The notes beneath the pieces are model-generated. The model did not search any database. It had not been told where the DNA came from and saw nothing but the letters and a program-made list of their open reading frames with translations. From the NCBI RefSeq assembly GCF_004006295.1, contig NZ_CP026095.1:2032001-2096000 (forward strand): DNA of 64,000 nucleotides. Reading direction: 5' to 3'. Position numbers and translations under genes: made by a program. Numbering within the stretch: the stretch's first letter is position 1; the number at the start of each line of letters is the position of its first letter. The stretch is from Peribacillus asahii (GTDB lineage Bacteria; Bacillota; Bacilli; Bacillales; DSM-1321). Shown one piece after another: positions 45,397-55,250 of this stretch.

Positions 45397-45539
45397 ATAA
45401 AAAAGCAAACGGATCTACACAAATGTATTTAAGTAGAATGACTCCAGCAATCCTAGCGGGAGTCATTTGTTTGCCGCTTTACTGTAGTTTCCTGGTGGAT
45501 TTTTAGAGGAACATCTGTTTTTTGAAGATAAACATTACT

Positions 45540-45593
45540 TTGACACGAAACCATAGGGTGTTATATTATGAAAATATGAAACCATATAGTGTT
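45540..45593 (+). promoter_or_regulatory. Promoter with direct-repeat operator for the SRPBCC-ArsR operon
   Basis: TTGACA (45540) and TATTAT (45564) have an 18-base spacer. GAAACCATAGGGTGTT starts inside the spacer at 45547 and GAAACCATATAGTGTT follows at 45578, 31 bases later (three helical turns). The downstream ArsR protein is the likely binder. Confidence 0.7.
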
Positions 45594-45622
45594 GCATTTT
45601 AAATTAAATAAGGAGAATGATT

Positions 45623-46057
45623 ATGGAAACAAATAATCAAAAGACAGTACCAGATATTAAGCAAACGGTTATTTTTGAAGCATCTATTCAAAAAGTATGG
45701 GATACAGTATCTACTTCGGAAGGTATTGCATCATGGTTTATGCCGAATGATTTTGAGCTGAAAGTAGGGCATGAATTTCATGTGCAGTCACCTTTTGGGC
45801 CATCCCCATGCAAAGTATTAGAAATTGATGCACCTTATCGACTTTCTTTTTCATGGGATACAGATGGTTGGATTGTATCGTTTATTTTAAAAGAGATGGG
45901 CGATAAGACGGAGTTTACTCTAATTCATACTGGATGGAAACATTCTGATACGATTCTTCCGAAAGCCAACGAGGAAAGTGCTGTTATTCGTGACAGAATG
46001 AATTACGGTTGGGTAGGGATTGTGAATGAAAAGCTTAAAAAGGTTGTTGAGGGCTAA
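45623..46057 (+). CDS. SRPBCC (AHSA1-type) domain protein
   Basis: This 144-residue protein of the START-like fold has [39 protein letters not shown] and HTGWKHSD, as in AHSA1-type proteins that bind hydrophobic ligands. ATG 45623 is seven bases after AGGAGA; ATG 45617 is too close. The ArsR regulator starts directly after its stop. Such pairs are common; the ligand is unknown. Confidence 0.88.
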   Translation: METNNQKTVPDIKQTVIFEASIQKVWDTVSTSEGIASWFMPNDFELKVGHEFHVQSPFGPSPCKVLEIDAPYRLSFSWDTDGWIVSFILKEMGDKTEFTLIHTGWKHSDTILPKANEESAVIRDRMNYGWVGIVNEKLKKVVEG

Positions 46058-46426
46058 ATGTCTTCATCAGCAGAAAAATACGATGTATTTCAAGCTATTG
46101 CCGACCCAACTCGTAGAGAAGTACTAAAATTACTCACTCAAAAAGAGTTATCTATTTCAAACATAACATCTTATTTTCCTATGAGTCGTACAGCCATTGC
46201 AAAACACCTTCATATTCTTTCAGAAGCAAAATTAGTTAGTGGGCAAAAGGTTGGTAGAGAAAAACTTTATCGGCTGCAACCAGAATCCTTAGAAGAATTA
46301 AAACAGTGGCTTTCATTTTTTGAACAATTTTGGACTAATAAGTTGTCAATCCTCAAACATGTGGTTGAAAATGACGGACAAGCTGAATTACAAGTTATTC
46401 AAACTGAATGTGATGAACAGAAATGA
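46058..46426 (+). CDS. ArsR-family transcriptional regulator
   Basis: This 122-residue winged-helix protein contains FQAIADPTRREVLKLLTQKE and SISNITSYFPMSRTAIAKHL HILSEAKLVS. No metal-binding CxC is present, so it is probably not a metal sensor. The start is fused to the stop of the SRPBCC gene (TAA-ATG). It is probably autoregulated through the direct repeats at 45547 and 45578. Confidence 0.9.
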   Translation: MSSSAEKYDVFQAIADPTRREVLKLLTQKELSISNITSYFPMSRTAIAKHLHILSEAKLVSGQKVGREKLYRLQPESLEELKQWLSFFEQFWTNKLSILKHVVENDGQAELQVIQTECDEQK

Positions 46427-46590
46427 CAATTGTAAATATAGTCTATCAAATTTTTGAATCGTACGAGTGGTCGAATAATTGAACCGTTTTATATCGAATT
46501 CAACAAAATTAGTATATGATAAAGTAAACGTTTTGAAAGTGAGTTGAAAGCTGATGATGTGGTTGTCACTATTTGAAAATGATGTACCTG

Positions 46591-46635
46591 TAGTTATTCT
46601 CCCTTAACGGTAGAATAACTATATCTCCGTTAAGG
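46591..46635 (+). promoter_or_regulatory. Interleaved perfect inverted repeats in the leader of an EamA transporter gene
   Basis: TAGTTATTCT (46591-46600) pairs with 46612-46621, and CCTTAACGG (46602-46610), which lies in its loop, pairs with 46627-46635. Both are perfect. RNA could form either hairpin, or a strained pseudoknot. It ends 22 bases before the ribosome binding site. Confidence 0.6.
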
Positions 46636-46669
46636 ACAAGAATTGTCTAGAGAAAACGGAGGGTACAAA

Positions 46670-47542
46670 ATGAAAAACACCTTATTAGGTTCTTTATATT
46701 TATCACTCGCTGCGAGTATTTGGGGCGGGATGTATGTTGTAGTAAAAGTTGTGGTAGATGTTGTACCGCCACTTGAATTAGTATGGTTTCGCTATGTTAT
46801 TGCGATCTTTGCATTGCTCATTATTGGTGTTGTAACAAAACAATCGTGGCGTATTGGAAAACGAGACTGGCTATTACTTTTCATGATTGGGCTTATTGGG
46901 AATACAATTTCTATCGTAACCCAAGAAGTCGGTACGATGCTTTCTACCGCACAAATGGGTGCCATTATTACTTCAACGACACCTGCATTTATGGTGTTAT
47001 TTGCCCGCATTATTTTAAAAGAAAAAATCACGTTTAAAAAAGCAATTTCTATTATGTTAGCAACAATCGGTGTCTGTATGATTGTTGGAAATGCCAATAT
47101 CGATTCATCTCATCAACTTGGAGGTGTATCACTGCTTATTGCAGCATTAACATGGTCACTTATGTCTGTTCTTATTAAACGTGTACCGGAACACTATTCA
47201 CAAATTGTCGTGACGAGCTATGCTATTCTTGTAGCAATTGCCTTACTAACGCCTTTTACAATTAATCGATTAGCAGATCTTGATTTTCAAGCTATGATGC
47301 ATCCATCTATTTGGGGCGGTCTTTTATACTTAGGAGTTATTTCGACGGCATATGGCTTTTTACTGTGGAATCGCGGGTTGCAAATGCTTAACGCTTCGAG
47401 TGGCGGATTATTTTTCTTTTTCCAACCTATAGTCGGTACTTTCTTAGGGTGGTTATTACTAGGTGAACAAATTGGCTTTTCTTTTTGGATAGGTACCCTA
47501 TTAATCTTTATGGGTGTACTATTAGTCATTCGAGAAGAATAA
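46670..47542 (+). CDS. EamA-family (DMT) transporter
   Basis: This membrane protein of about 290 residues has ten predicted helices in two EamA repeats (SLAASIWGGMYVVVKVVVDV, PLELVWFRYVIA; second repeat LLYLGVISTAYGFLLWNRGL, EQIGFSFWIGTLLIF). It probably exports metabolites or drugs. ATG 46670, seven bases after GGAGGG, is preferred over TTG 46643. Its leader contains the unusual repeats at 46591. Confidence 0.88.
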   Translation: MKNTLLGSLYLSLAASIWGGMYVVVKVVVDVVPPLELVWFRYVIAIFALLIIGVVTKQSWRIGKRDWLLLFMIGLIGNTISIVTQEVGTMLSTAQMGAIITSTTPAFMVLFARIILKEKITFKKAISIMLATIGVCMIVGNANIDSSHQLGGVSLLIAALTWSLMSVLIKRVPEHYSQIVVTSYAILVAIALLTPFTINRLADLDFQAMMHPSIWGGLLYLGVISTAYGFLLWNRGLQMLNASSGGLFFFFQPIVGTFLGWLLLGEQIGFSFWIGTLLIFMGVLLVIREE

Positions 47543-47550
47543 GCATCATG

Positions 47551-47588
47551 AAAAAGCTGATTGGTGTTATTTGCCGATCAGCTTTTTA
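47551..47588 (+). terminator. Terminator
   Basis: The stem AAAAAGCTGAT / ATCAGCTTTTT has a 15-base loop. Confidence 0.85.
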
Positions 47589-47699
47589 TATGTAACTAGT
47601 TGTTCCGCCTTTTAGTTGAATAAATTTTAAATCCTTGAACTCCTACGATTCATACCTTTTCATAATTTAATTATTTAGCTATCTCAATTGAACATGCAG

Positions 47700-48602
47700 C
47701 TAGTTTTTCTCTGATACAAATCTTTTTTTTGATACGGGAGCATTTTTTCCTAATATAACAGAAATAACAACAATCACTGCTATTACAAGAGTGAAAAATG
47801 TGATGGATTCATCTAGAAATACTGTTGCAAATATAATCATCAAAAATGGTTGTATGTATTGAAGTTGACTCACTCTTGCTATTCCACCCATAGCCATTCC
47901 GCCATACCAAGCAACATATGCTAGAAATTGACTAACGACTGCGAGATAAATAAAACTGACCCAGGCTTGTATAGGGGCATGGAGCATTTCAGTTGTAAGG
48001 TTTAGTCCAACTGGAATGATGAAAAATGGAGCACCGATCATAATTGCCCAAGCAATTACTTGCCAACTACCTAATTCTTTCGCTAACTTCCCACCTTCTG
48101 CGTAACTAAGTCCAAGTATAATCACTGCTGCTAGTAAAGCTAAATCGGCAAATTGTAATTGACCGAATCCGAGATGAAGTGCATACATGATAACAGCTAG
48201 AGAACCGATTATACTTGAAATCCAGAATTTAGGAGAAGGGATTTCACCTGCTCTAAACATAGCAAAGCCGGCTGTTGATAATGGTAACAGGGCCAATTCC
48301 ACAGCTCCATGGGAAACAGGCAAGGATTTCATTGCCCAGGAAGTGAGGAGAGGAAATCCTAAGACTGCACCAACAGCAACAATAAGTAGACTTTTGAATT
48401 GGCGGGGAGAAGGAAGTTTTTCTTTTCGAATAATAAATATCACAGCTACTAAAATGGCAGCCACAACCGTTCTTCCTAAACCAACGACCGTGGTCCCAAA
48501 GTACTCTACAGCAATACTTGTAGAAGGAAGTGTTAAGCTAAAACAAATAACACCTACTAATCCCAACAATAATCCAAATTTCTCTCTGGTTTCTCTCTGC
48601 AT
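47700..48602 (-). CDS. EamA-family (DMT) transporter, target of the divergent MocR regulator
   Basis: This 300-residue protein has ten predicted helices (GLVGVICFSLTLPSTSIAVE, SWAMKSLPVSHGAVELALLP, FLAYVAWYGGMAMGGIARVS). It is divergent from a MocR-type gene with shared TGTACC sites, the usual arrangement for a transporter and its regulator. Substrate is unknown; a vitamin B6 or amino acid link is possible. Confidence 0.88.
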   Translation of the reverse strand: MQRETREKFGLLLGLVGVICFSLTLPSTSIAVEYFGTTVVGLGRTVVAAILVAVIFIIRKEKLPSPRQFKSLLIVAVGAVLGFPLLTSWAMKSLPVSHGAVELALLPLSTAGFAMFRAGEIPSPKFWISSIIGSLAVIMYALHLGFGQLQFADLALLAAVIILGLSYAEGGKLAKELGSWQVIAWAIMIGAPFFIIPVGLNLTTEMLHAPIQAWVSFIYLAVVSQFLAYVAWYGGMAMGGIARVSQLQYIQPFLMIIFATVFLDESITFFTLVIAVIVVISVILGKNAPVSKKRFVSEKN

Positions 48603-48636
48603 CTTATCCTACCTACCTTTTTACTTCGTATTATAT

Positions 48637-48744
48637 CTGTACCACTTTCTGTTTTTATTAAAAAACAGTTCTGATATAATTTAAATAATAATAGGTACAT
48701 ATATTAAAAATAAACCAATTTTTTACCCTTCTGTACCGGTACAG
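48637..48744. promoter_or_regulatory. MocR operator cluster
   Basis: TCTGTACC at 48637, GGTACA at 48694 and the perfect 14 bp palindrome CTGTACCGGTACAG at 48731-48744 share the half-site TGTACC. A hairpin CTGTTTTT / AAAAACAG lies at 48650-48668. Confidence 0.65.
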
Positions 48745-48762
48745 TTAAAGGAGGATAAATGT

Positions 48763-50139
48763 GTGAGCTCAAAATATATCGAGATAATGGAAGAAATTAA
48801 GCTTCGGTTAGCAGATGGGGCGCTTATTGCAGGAAGTAAACTCCCTTCTGTTCGTCAACTATCTGAGCATTTTTCATGTAGTAAAAATACAGTTATTAAA
48901 GCATACGAAGAACTAGAAAAAGAACATTTAATTTATTCTGTCCCTAAAAGTGGCTACTTTGTTGTGAATGAATATCAAAATGCGACGAATGAAAAGGACA
49001 TGATTGATTTCTTGTCTGCTGGTCCAGATAAACACGTTATGCCTTATATTGAATTTCAACATTGTATGAATCAAGCAATTGAACAATATAAAGAAGAGCT
49101 TTTTACATACTCTGATCAACAAGGGCTTTACTCATTACGAGTACAGTTAGTGAAATATTTGCAGAGTCTACAGGTGTTCACTCAACCTGAAAGAGTAGTC
49201 GTTGTTTCTGGCTCGCAACAAGCCCTTAATTTATTAGTTTCTATGCCTTTTCCAAATGGAAAAAGAAATATTCTAATTGAACAGCCTACTTATTTCGGAT
49301 TCATTGAGTCCATCAATTTGCACCAAGCTACTACTTTTGGAATTGAATTATCGATGGAAGGGATTGATCTTGAACGTCTGGAATACATGTTTCGAAATAA
49401 TGATATAAAATTTTTCTATATTATCCCGAGATTTCACAATCCACTGGGACATTGTTACTCGAATAGCGAAAAGAAAAAAATCGTTGAGTTAGCTAAAAAA
49501 TACGATGTATATATAGTGGAAGATGATTTTTTAGGAGACCTTGATTTAAATGCAAAATCAGATCCTTTATTTTCTTTTGATCCTTCTGGGAGAGTGATTT
49601 ATATTAAAAGCTTTTCGAAAATTTTTCTCCCAGGGTTAAGGATTGCTACTGTCGTTCTTCCTGCCTTAATGATTAACAATTTTTTACGATATAAATTTAG
49701 TTCGGATTTTAATAGTTCAGCACTTTCTCAAGGTGCGCTAGAAATCTATTTAAAAAGTGGTATGTTTAATAAACATCTCAAAAAAATAAAAGAGGTATAT
49801 CGCACTAAAATGCAAATCACTCAAGAAGCATGTGAATTATTGCTACCTGCTAATACCTATTTTTCTAAACCAACTTCAGGATTCTATCTATCCATTAGTT
49901 TGCCCGAGAATGTGACAGCAAAACAGGTAGTCCATATACTAAACGAGCAGCATATATATGTTGATGATGCCTCTAGAATGTTTTTACCAGAATATAAAAA
50001 GGAAAATCTCCTTCGATTAAGCATCTCTCAAGTGAAGGAGAGTCAAATTAAACTAGGGATAGAGCGATTGGCTCACTGTATTGCTTTAATTGACAGTAGA
50101 AAAAATCATATTACTCCAAATAAATTTTTACTCTTTTAG
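48763..50139 (+). CDS. MocR-type regulator (GntR domain plus aminotransferase domain)
   Basis: This 458-residue fusion has an N-terminal GntR winged helix (SKLPSVRQLSEHFSCSKNTV IKAYEELE, about residues 25-60) and a fold-type I aminotransferase-like domain (about 100-450) with PLP-binding Lys in YIKSFSKIFLPGLRI and VSGSQQALNLLV. Such proteins sense PLP or amino acids. GTG 48763 follows AAGGAGG; the nearby ATG is out of frame. It probably controls the divergent EamA transporter. Confidence 0.92.
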   Translation: MSSKYIEIMEEIKLRLADGALIAGSKLPSVRQLSEHFSCSKNTVIKAYEELEKEHLIYSVPKSGYFVVNEYQNATNEKDMIDFLSAGPDKHVMPYIEFQHCMNQAIEQYKEELFTYSDQQGLYSLRVQLVKYLQSLQVFTQPERVVVVSGSQQALNLLVSMPFPNGKRNILIEQPTYFGFIESINLHQATTFGIELSMEGIDLERLEYMFRNNDIKFFYIIPRFHNPLGHCYSNSEKKKIVELAKKYDVYIVEDDFLGDLDLNAKSDPLFSFDPSGRVIYIKSFSKIFLPGLRIATVVLPALMINNFLRYKFSSDFNSSALSQGALEIYLKSGMFNKHLKKIKEVYRTKMQITQEACELLLPANTYFSKPTSGFYLSISLPENVTAKQVVHILNEQHIYVDDASRMFLPEYKKENLLRLSISQVKESQIKLGIERLAHCIALIDSRKNHITPNKFLLF

Positions 50140-50831
50140 TATGGGTAAGTTTGCATGGAGGGGGGCATTTCGATTATGCGGATTTCCAACGTTAAGAAAA
50201 TACGATCAAAACGTTTGTTCATGTGAATTAGAATTTGAGTAATCAATTGAGACATATTCATTCCTAAAATCTACAAACTTTCAAATAAAATAAAGCCCTC
50301 TTAAAACGATGATTTTTGAGAGGGTTCTTCAATTAACTTGCCTTCGAAGTATTGAAAACTGCTCCATTAGTACCTTCTTGGACTAATCTGTTTCGTTACT
50401 TTAAATACGAAATTTCACAATCTCTTCTAAACTTTAACTTATATATCTAGGTGTTGTTCATTAACCTCTAGTAATCACATAGCACAGTTAATATAAAAAA
50501 TTGCACCATTTTCACCCTTTTAGATTTGATTATCCAAAGGGATGGTTTTTATTTCCCCAAAAATAAACATTTGAAATTGTGAGTAGTAGTGCTGTAACCC
50601 AACAAAATTAGGTTATTTTTAAATACAAAATAAATAAGCAGTAAGGTGCAGTCACGTGTGTAAACAGAGGTAAACTATTGGATGAAGAAGAAAGAATAGA
50701 ACGTAAAAGCCCATTCTAATGAGAGGTGTTTTTCATTGCAATAAGAAGATATTTCTGATAGTATTAATGTCCATTTCACCGCTGTAGACGATTGTCAAGA
50801 ACCTTATTTCGAAGAATGAGAGGAGAACGAA
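50140..50831. other. Gene-poor region with a minus-strand gene tail
   Basis: On the minus strand RLVQEGTNGAVFNTSKAS ends at about 50336, just before a terminator stem (CCCTCTTAAAA / TTTTTGAGAGGG at 50296-50324), so the end of a lost gene survives. Nothing else is recognised up to helD. Confidence 0.4.
50292..50326. terminator. Terminator of the lost minus-strand gene
   Basis: The stem CCCTCTTAAAA / TTTTTGAGAGGG is followed on the minus strand by TTTATTTT. Confidence 0.6.
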
Positions 50832-53087
50832 ATGACATCGAAACAGCACCCGGACAGGAAAAGTGAGCAAGAAAGATTAGAATTTACAAAGCGTTATATG
50901 GATGTGGTCATTAAGACTGCTGAGACGAGCAAGGATCAATTTAAGAAAATTATGCAGGAAACGTTTGGAGATGAAGACTGGAAGGAGTCAGGGAGATATG
51001 CCGAATTACTGACGACGGCTAATTTCTTCGACATGTCGCAAGCGGAACTGGAAAGCCTTAAAAAGGCACAAAGTAAGCCGTATTTTGCTAGAGTGGATTT
51101 CACGCGGGATGAAAACGGACTAAAGGAAATTCTTTACTTTGGTAAAACTTCCTTGTATCAGCGTGAAAATCAGGAGCAAATCATTGTTGACTGGCGTTCG
51201 CCGATTGCCAACCTGTATTACGAGGGTAGAATCGGGTCGGTAACATACGAAGCAGAAGGGGAAAAATTCTCAGGTGATATTACGCTGAAACGACAGTTAA
51301 TGATTGAGGATGGAACTTTAGATGAAATCCGTGACATTGATTTGACAACAACGGATGAGCTGTTGCAAGATTCGTTAGCGAAGAGCTCTAGTAATCGTTT
51401 GACCGAAATTGTTTCCACGATTCAGGAAGAGCAAAATAAAATCATCCGGGCCGACTTGAATAAGCCGATTATTGTCCAGGGCGCGGCGGGGAGCGGAAAG
51501 ACGACGATTGCTCTCCATAGAATTTCTTATTTCATCTATTACTATAAAGATTTATTTGATCCAAGACAGCTGATGATTTTGGCGCCAAGTCGACTGTTTA
51601 TCGATTACATCTCCGAGGCGCTACCAGAGTTAGGGGTAGAAAAAGCGAAGCAATTTACCTTTACGGAATATGTACAAAGTGCGATTGAATGTAAGTTGAA
51701 CATTATTCCTGATAGGAAACTTATTGATTTGCTTGAAAAGAAAGATGATGAAACAACAGAGTCAATCTGGGTTTCAGGGATTAAGGGATCGTCCAAATTT
51801 AAAGGAATCCTCGACCAATATGTGAAAGAAATCATCACTCGATTCTTTCCAAAGGAAGATTTCTACTGCGATAAATACCGACTTTATTCGGCTAAAAAGT
51901 TCAAGAAGCTGTTGGTGGAAGAGTATTGGTATTTACCGATTTATACACGGGTCGATAAGTTAAAGCAAGTCTTGCAAAGTCAAGTAAAATCGAAGAAAAA
52001 AACTATGCTCGACCGAGTGACTAGTTTTTATGATACTAAGATTCAAAAGGCTTTAACTAGAAATATTAAACCTGATCTTCGCCGAGAGTACGTCACGAAA
52101 TTCTTGGATAAAAAAGCGGAACGAACGGAAGAAATCAAGAAAGCGATTCGTACATCTGTTAAAGCTTATTTTAAACCATTTGAACGAAAGCATATTCTTG
52201 AATACTATCAGGAGCTTTTTACCGATTCAGAGATGCTGGTTACATATAGTGATGGGACACTCTCAATTGAGGAAGCGGAACGACTTTGCCGATATCAAAT
52301 GAAATTTTTCAGAGAAAATCAATATGAGCTGGAGGACTTAGGTGCTCTACTATACCTCCATTCGCATCTGTTTGGAGTCGATAAAGAGAAGCGGGCCAAG
52401 AATATCGTCATCGATGAAGCACAGGATTACAGCTTCATGCAGCTGCAAGCGTTAAAAACGTCATCTGACACGGATATGTTCACATTGGTCGGCGATCTGG
52501 CGCAAGGGATTTACTCGTATCGCGGATTAGAAGAGTGGGAGGAAGTTCATCACAATATTTTTCCGCGCGCTACCTATACTGAGCTTAAGAAAAGTTATCG
52601 AACGACAGTTGAAATCATGAATGAAGCCAATAAACTATTGGAACTATTACCTTATAACTTTCCTCAAGTAGAGCCAGTCGTTCGTCACGGTGAGAAACCT
52701 ATTTTTATTAAAAAGGTGAATCAATTCTGGGGAAAGGAGTTGCTTGATCGAGTTCAAACTATGAAACAAGAAGGACTACGCACATTTTCTGTCATTACTA
52801 AAACGATGGAAGATTGCCGGGAAGCTTACAAAGTGTTGAGTGAAATAGACGAATCAGTTTGCTTACTCGAAGAACAAGCATCCATCCCAAAGGATCAACT
52901 AGTTATTTTGCCATCGTATCTAGCAAAAGGACTTGAATTTGATGGCGTTTTTGCAATTTCTCTGAACGAATCCTATAAAATCGAAAGTGAATTGGACATT
53001 AAATTACTGTACGTCGTCATGACAAGGCCGCTTCATCGCCTTTTTTTTATTGGGGATTCTGAAGAGGATTTTTTAATCAGGAACTAA
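50832..53087 (+). CDS. helD: HelD-like superfamily 1 helicase (RNA polymerase recycling factor)
   Basis: This 751-residue ATPase releases RNA polymerase from stalled complexes. It has an N-terminal helical arm, Walker A in GAAGSGKTTIALHRISY, motif II DEAQDYS, YRGLEEWEEV, SYRTTVEIM and motif VI-like VVMTRPLHRLFFI. Length and layout match Bacillus HelD (about 770). GAGAGGAGAA is the ribosome binding site. It contains more G/C than its neighbours (for example GGGCGCGGCGGGGAGCGG), so acquisition by transfer is possible. Confidence 0.92.
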   Translation: MTSKQHPDRKSEQERLEFTKRYMDVVIKTAETSKDQFKKIMQETFGDEDWKESGRYAELLTTANFFDMSQAELESLKKAQSKPYFARVDFTRDENGLKEILYFGKTSLYQRENQEQIIVDWRSPIANLYYEGRIGSVTYEAEGEKFSGDITLKRQLMIEDGTLDEIRDIDLTTTDELLQDSLAKSSSNRLTEIVSTIQEEQNKIIRADLNKPIIVQGAAGSGKTTIALHRISYFIYYYKDLFDPRQLMILAPSRLFIDYISEALPELGVEKAKQFTFTEYVQSAIECKLNIIPDRKLIDLLEKKDDETTESIWVSGIKGSSKFKGILDQYVKEIITRFFPKEDFYCDKYRLYSAKKFKKLLVEEYWYLPIYTRVDKLKQVLQSQVKSKKKTMLDRVTSFYDTKIQKALTRNIKPDLRREYVTKFLDKKAERTEEIKKAIRTSVKAYFKPFERKHILEYYQELFTDSEMLVTYSDGTLSIEEAERLCRYQMKFFRENQYELEDLGALLYLHSHLFGVDKEKRAKNIVIDEAQDYSFMQLQALKTSSDTDMFTLVGDLAQGIYSYRGLEEWEEVHHNIFPRATYTELKKSYRTTVEIMNEANKLLELLPYNFPQVEPVVRHGEKPIFIKKVNQFWGKELLDRVQTMKQEGLRTFSVITKTMEDCREAYKVLSEIDESVCLLEEQASIPKDQLVILPSYLAKGLEFDGVFAISLNESYKIESELDIKLLYVVMTRPLHRLFFIGDSEEDFLIRN

Positions 53088-53091
53088 AGCG

Positions 53092-53128
53092 AAAGGTTGA
53101 ACCTTATTAAGGGGGTTCAGCCTTTATT
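53092..53128 (+). terminator. Terminator of helD
   Basis: The stem AAAGGTTGAACC / GGGTTCAGCCTTT is followed by ATTTAT. Confidence 0.8.
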
Positions 53129-53140
53129 TATATCTGAAAT

Positions 53141-53220
53141 GAACAACATCTTTGGTAAATTGGATATCCATATTAAAGTTTAGTAGAGATTGTGGAGGTT
53201 TGTACTTAAACGAAGAAGCA
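53141..53220. repeat. Dispersed repeat, copy 2
   Basis: It matches 1743-1824 (TTGGATATCCATA, TTGTACTTAAAC and flanks), about three-quarters identical by eye. The rest of 53088-53513 shows no gene. Confidence 0.6.
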
Positions 53221-53513
53221 GAATAATTTTAATTAGATTTAGTAACGTCTGCTATAAAGGACTCAGATGATGATAAGGATAAAAAGTTGAGTGCCTGCCC
53301 TTCTATTACAGATTTTCCGAACGAGAAAGCCCATCCACTATATAGCGGCAAAAGAAAAACAGATTATTTGATCCAGAAATTTGATGTAATAAAAATAAAA
53401 GCCGATTTATCTGGTATTTCAAGTATAATGAACTATATTCGGGTTTTACATATAATATTTCTTTGAGAGAATCCTATATATAAGTCGGATAATACAAAAA
53501 ACGAGGTTAATAC

Positions 53514-54959
53514 ATGAGGAAAAGAAATTTTGAGGATTATAATTTAAGCGATGAAATAAAAAGAGCACTCGCTGTGTTAAAATACGAAATTCCCACAGAG
53601 GTTCAGAGTGACGTAATACCATTAGCAATGGAAAAGAAAGATCTTGTAGTAAAATCTCAAACAGGCAGTGGCAAGACTGCATCCTTTGGTATACCTATTT
53701 GCGAAATGATTGAATGGGAAGAAAAAAAGCCACAGGCAATTATTCTTACACCAACTAGGGAGCTTGCTGTCCAAGTTCGAGAAGATATAACGAATATTGG
53801 AAGATTTAAACGGATTAAAGCTATGGCCGTTTATGGAAAAGAACCTTTTGCGAAACAAAAAGAAGAATTAAAACAAAAAACTCATGTAGTCGTCGGTACA
53901 CCCGGTCGTGTCATGGACCATATCGAAAGAGGGACTCTAGTTTTAGACCAAGTAAAGTATCTTATAATAGATGAAGCTGATGAAATGCTTAATATGGGTT
54001 TTATCGACGAAGTAGAAGCGATTATAAATGAAATCCCTTTAAACAGAGTAACGATGGTATTTTCCGCCACATTACCTAGAGATGTTGAAAATCTCTGCCA
54101 TAAATATATGAAAAATCCTATTAATATTGAGATTACTGCTACCGGGATAACGACGAATACAATTGAACATAGTTTAATCGAGGTTAAAGAAGAAGAAAAA
54201 ATTTCACTGCTAAAAGACGTTACGGTCGTTGAAAATCCAGAGAGTTGTATCATTTTTTGCAGAACTAAAGAACACGTAGATATAGTCTTTACCGAATTGG
54301 AAGAATCCAATTATTCTTGTGAAAGACTCCATGGAGGATTAGAACAAGAAGTAAGGTTTGCCGTTATGGATGGTTTCAAAATGGGGAATTTTCGTTATCT
54401 TGTGGCCACTGATATAGCTGCAAGAGGAATTGATATTGATAATGTGACACTTGTCATCAACTATGATGTTCCAATGGAAAAAGAGAGCTATGTCCACCGA
54501 ACAGGAAGAACCGGTCGCGCCGGTAATAAAGGAAAAGCAATTACGTTTGCGACACCTTATGAAGGGAAGTTCCTTAAAGCAATTGAAAAATACATTGGCT
54601 TTGAGATACCTACAATGGAGGCTCCTACACATGAGGAAGTTGCTAGAAGAAAAGCCTCCTTCGAAGAAAAAGTAAGCGGCCGCCGAGTCGTTAAAAATAA
54701 TAAAACTGCCCGAATAAACAAAGATATTCTAAAACTTCATTTTAATGGGGGAAAAAACAAGAAGATTCGAGCTGTAGATTTTGTTGGAACGATTGCAAAA
54801 ATTCCTGGAGTAACAGCAGATGATATTGGTATTATAACAATCCGGGATAATTTGTCATATGTTGATATTCTTAATGGAAAAGGCTCGCTAGTCTTACAAG
54901 CCATGGAAAATACAACAATCAAAGGAAAGAAGCTGAAAGTTAGCAAGGCTATTAACTGA
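53514..54959 (+). CDS. dbpA: DEAD-box RNA helicase DbpA
   Basis: This 481-residue helicase acts in 50S ribosome assembly. Motifs are [12 protein letters not shown] (I), PTRELAVQ (Ia), TPGRVMDH (Ib), DEAD in IIDEADEML (II), SATLP (III), [12 protein letters not shown] (V) and [10 protein letters not shown] (VI). The C-terminal domain ([37 protein letters not shown]) is the DbpA RNA-binding domain that recognises hairpin 92 of 23S rRNA. CGAGGT is upstream. An IS-like element begins directly at the stop codon. Confidence 0.96.
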   Translation: MRKRNFEDYNLSDEIKRALAVLKYEIPTEVQSDVIPLAMEKKDLVVKSQTGSGKTASFGIPICEMIEWEEKKPQAIILTPTRELAVQVREDITNIGRFKRIKAMAVYGKEPFAKQKEELKQKTHVVVGTPGRVMDHIERGTLVLDQVKYLIIDEADEMLNMGFIDEVEAIINEIPLNRVTMVFSATLPRDVENLCHKYMKNPINIEITATGITTNTIEHSLIEVKEEEKISLLKDVTVVENPESCIIFCRTKEHVDIVFTELEESNYSCERLHGGLEQEVRFAVMDGFKMGNFRYLVATDIAARGIDIDNVTLVINYDVPMEKESYVHRTGRTGRAGNKGKAITFATPYEGKFLKAIEKYIGFEIPTMEAPTHEEVARRKASFEEKVSGRRVVKNNKTARINKDILKLHFNGGKNKKIRAVDFVGTIAKIPGVTADDIGIITIRDNLSYVDILNGKGSLVLQAMENTTIKGKKLKVSKAIN

Positions 54960-55250
54960 TCACTCCCATGGCTAAAGCCGCTGGGGTTCTTTCTCACAAA
55001 TATCCCACTTACCACCTTCCATAAGAAGAGGCAGAGGCGAGACTTGGGTGAGCAACACTTGAGAGAAAAACAGTCTTTCAAGAGGGCAAGGTCGATGCCA
55101 ACTACGCCGTTCAACCGGCGATACTTGTCTAGGATGATGATACCGCACTCTTTCTACGAAGAGTGTTGGTCGGTAGAACGTTGAACATTTTACGTGACAG
55201 ACGTTTTTCCTGTCACAACCACCTATGTTCAGTTTTCAAAGAACATCCTA
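54960..55250 (-). mobile_element. IS200/IS605-like remnant with structured (omega-RNA/HEARO-like) sequence
   Basis: The end next to dbpA has the hairpin CCCATGGCTAAAGCCGCTGGGG, the form seen at right ends of IS200/IS605-group elements. Further minus-strand hairpins are CGCCG / CGGCG (GCCGGTTGAACGGC, near 55105-55120), CACTCTT / AAGAGTG (near 55147-55166) and GTGACAG / CTGTCAC (55194-55216). No transposase, TnpB or IscB frame is present. The segment near 55228-55249 (ATGTTC / GAACAT) resembles the CTTTGAAAACTGAACA sequence of Bacillus rRNA spacers. Reading it as a guide-RNA-like remnant is an inference. Confidence 0.5.
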
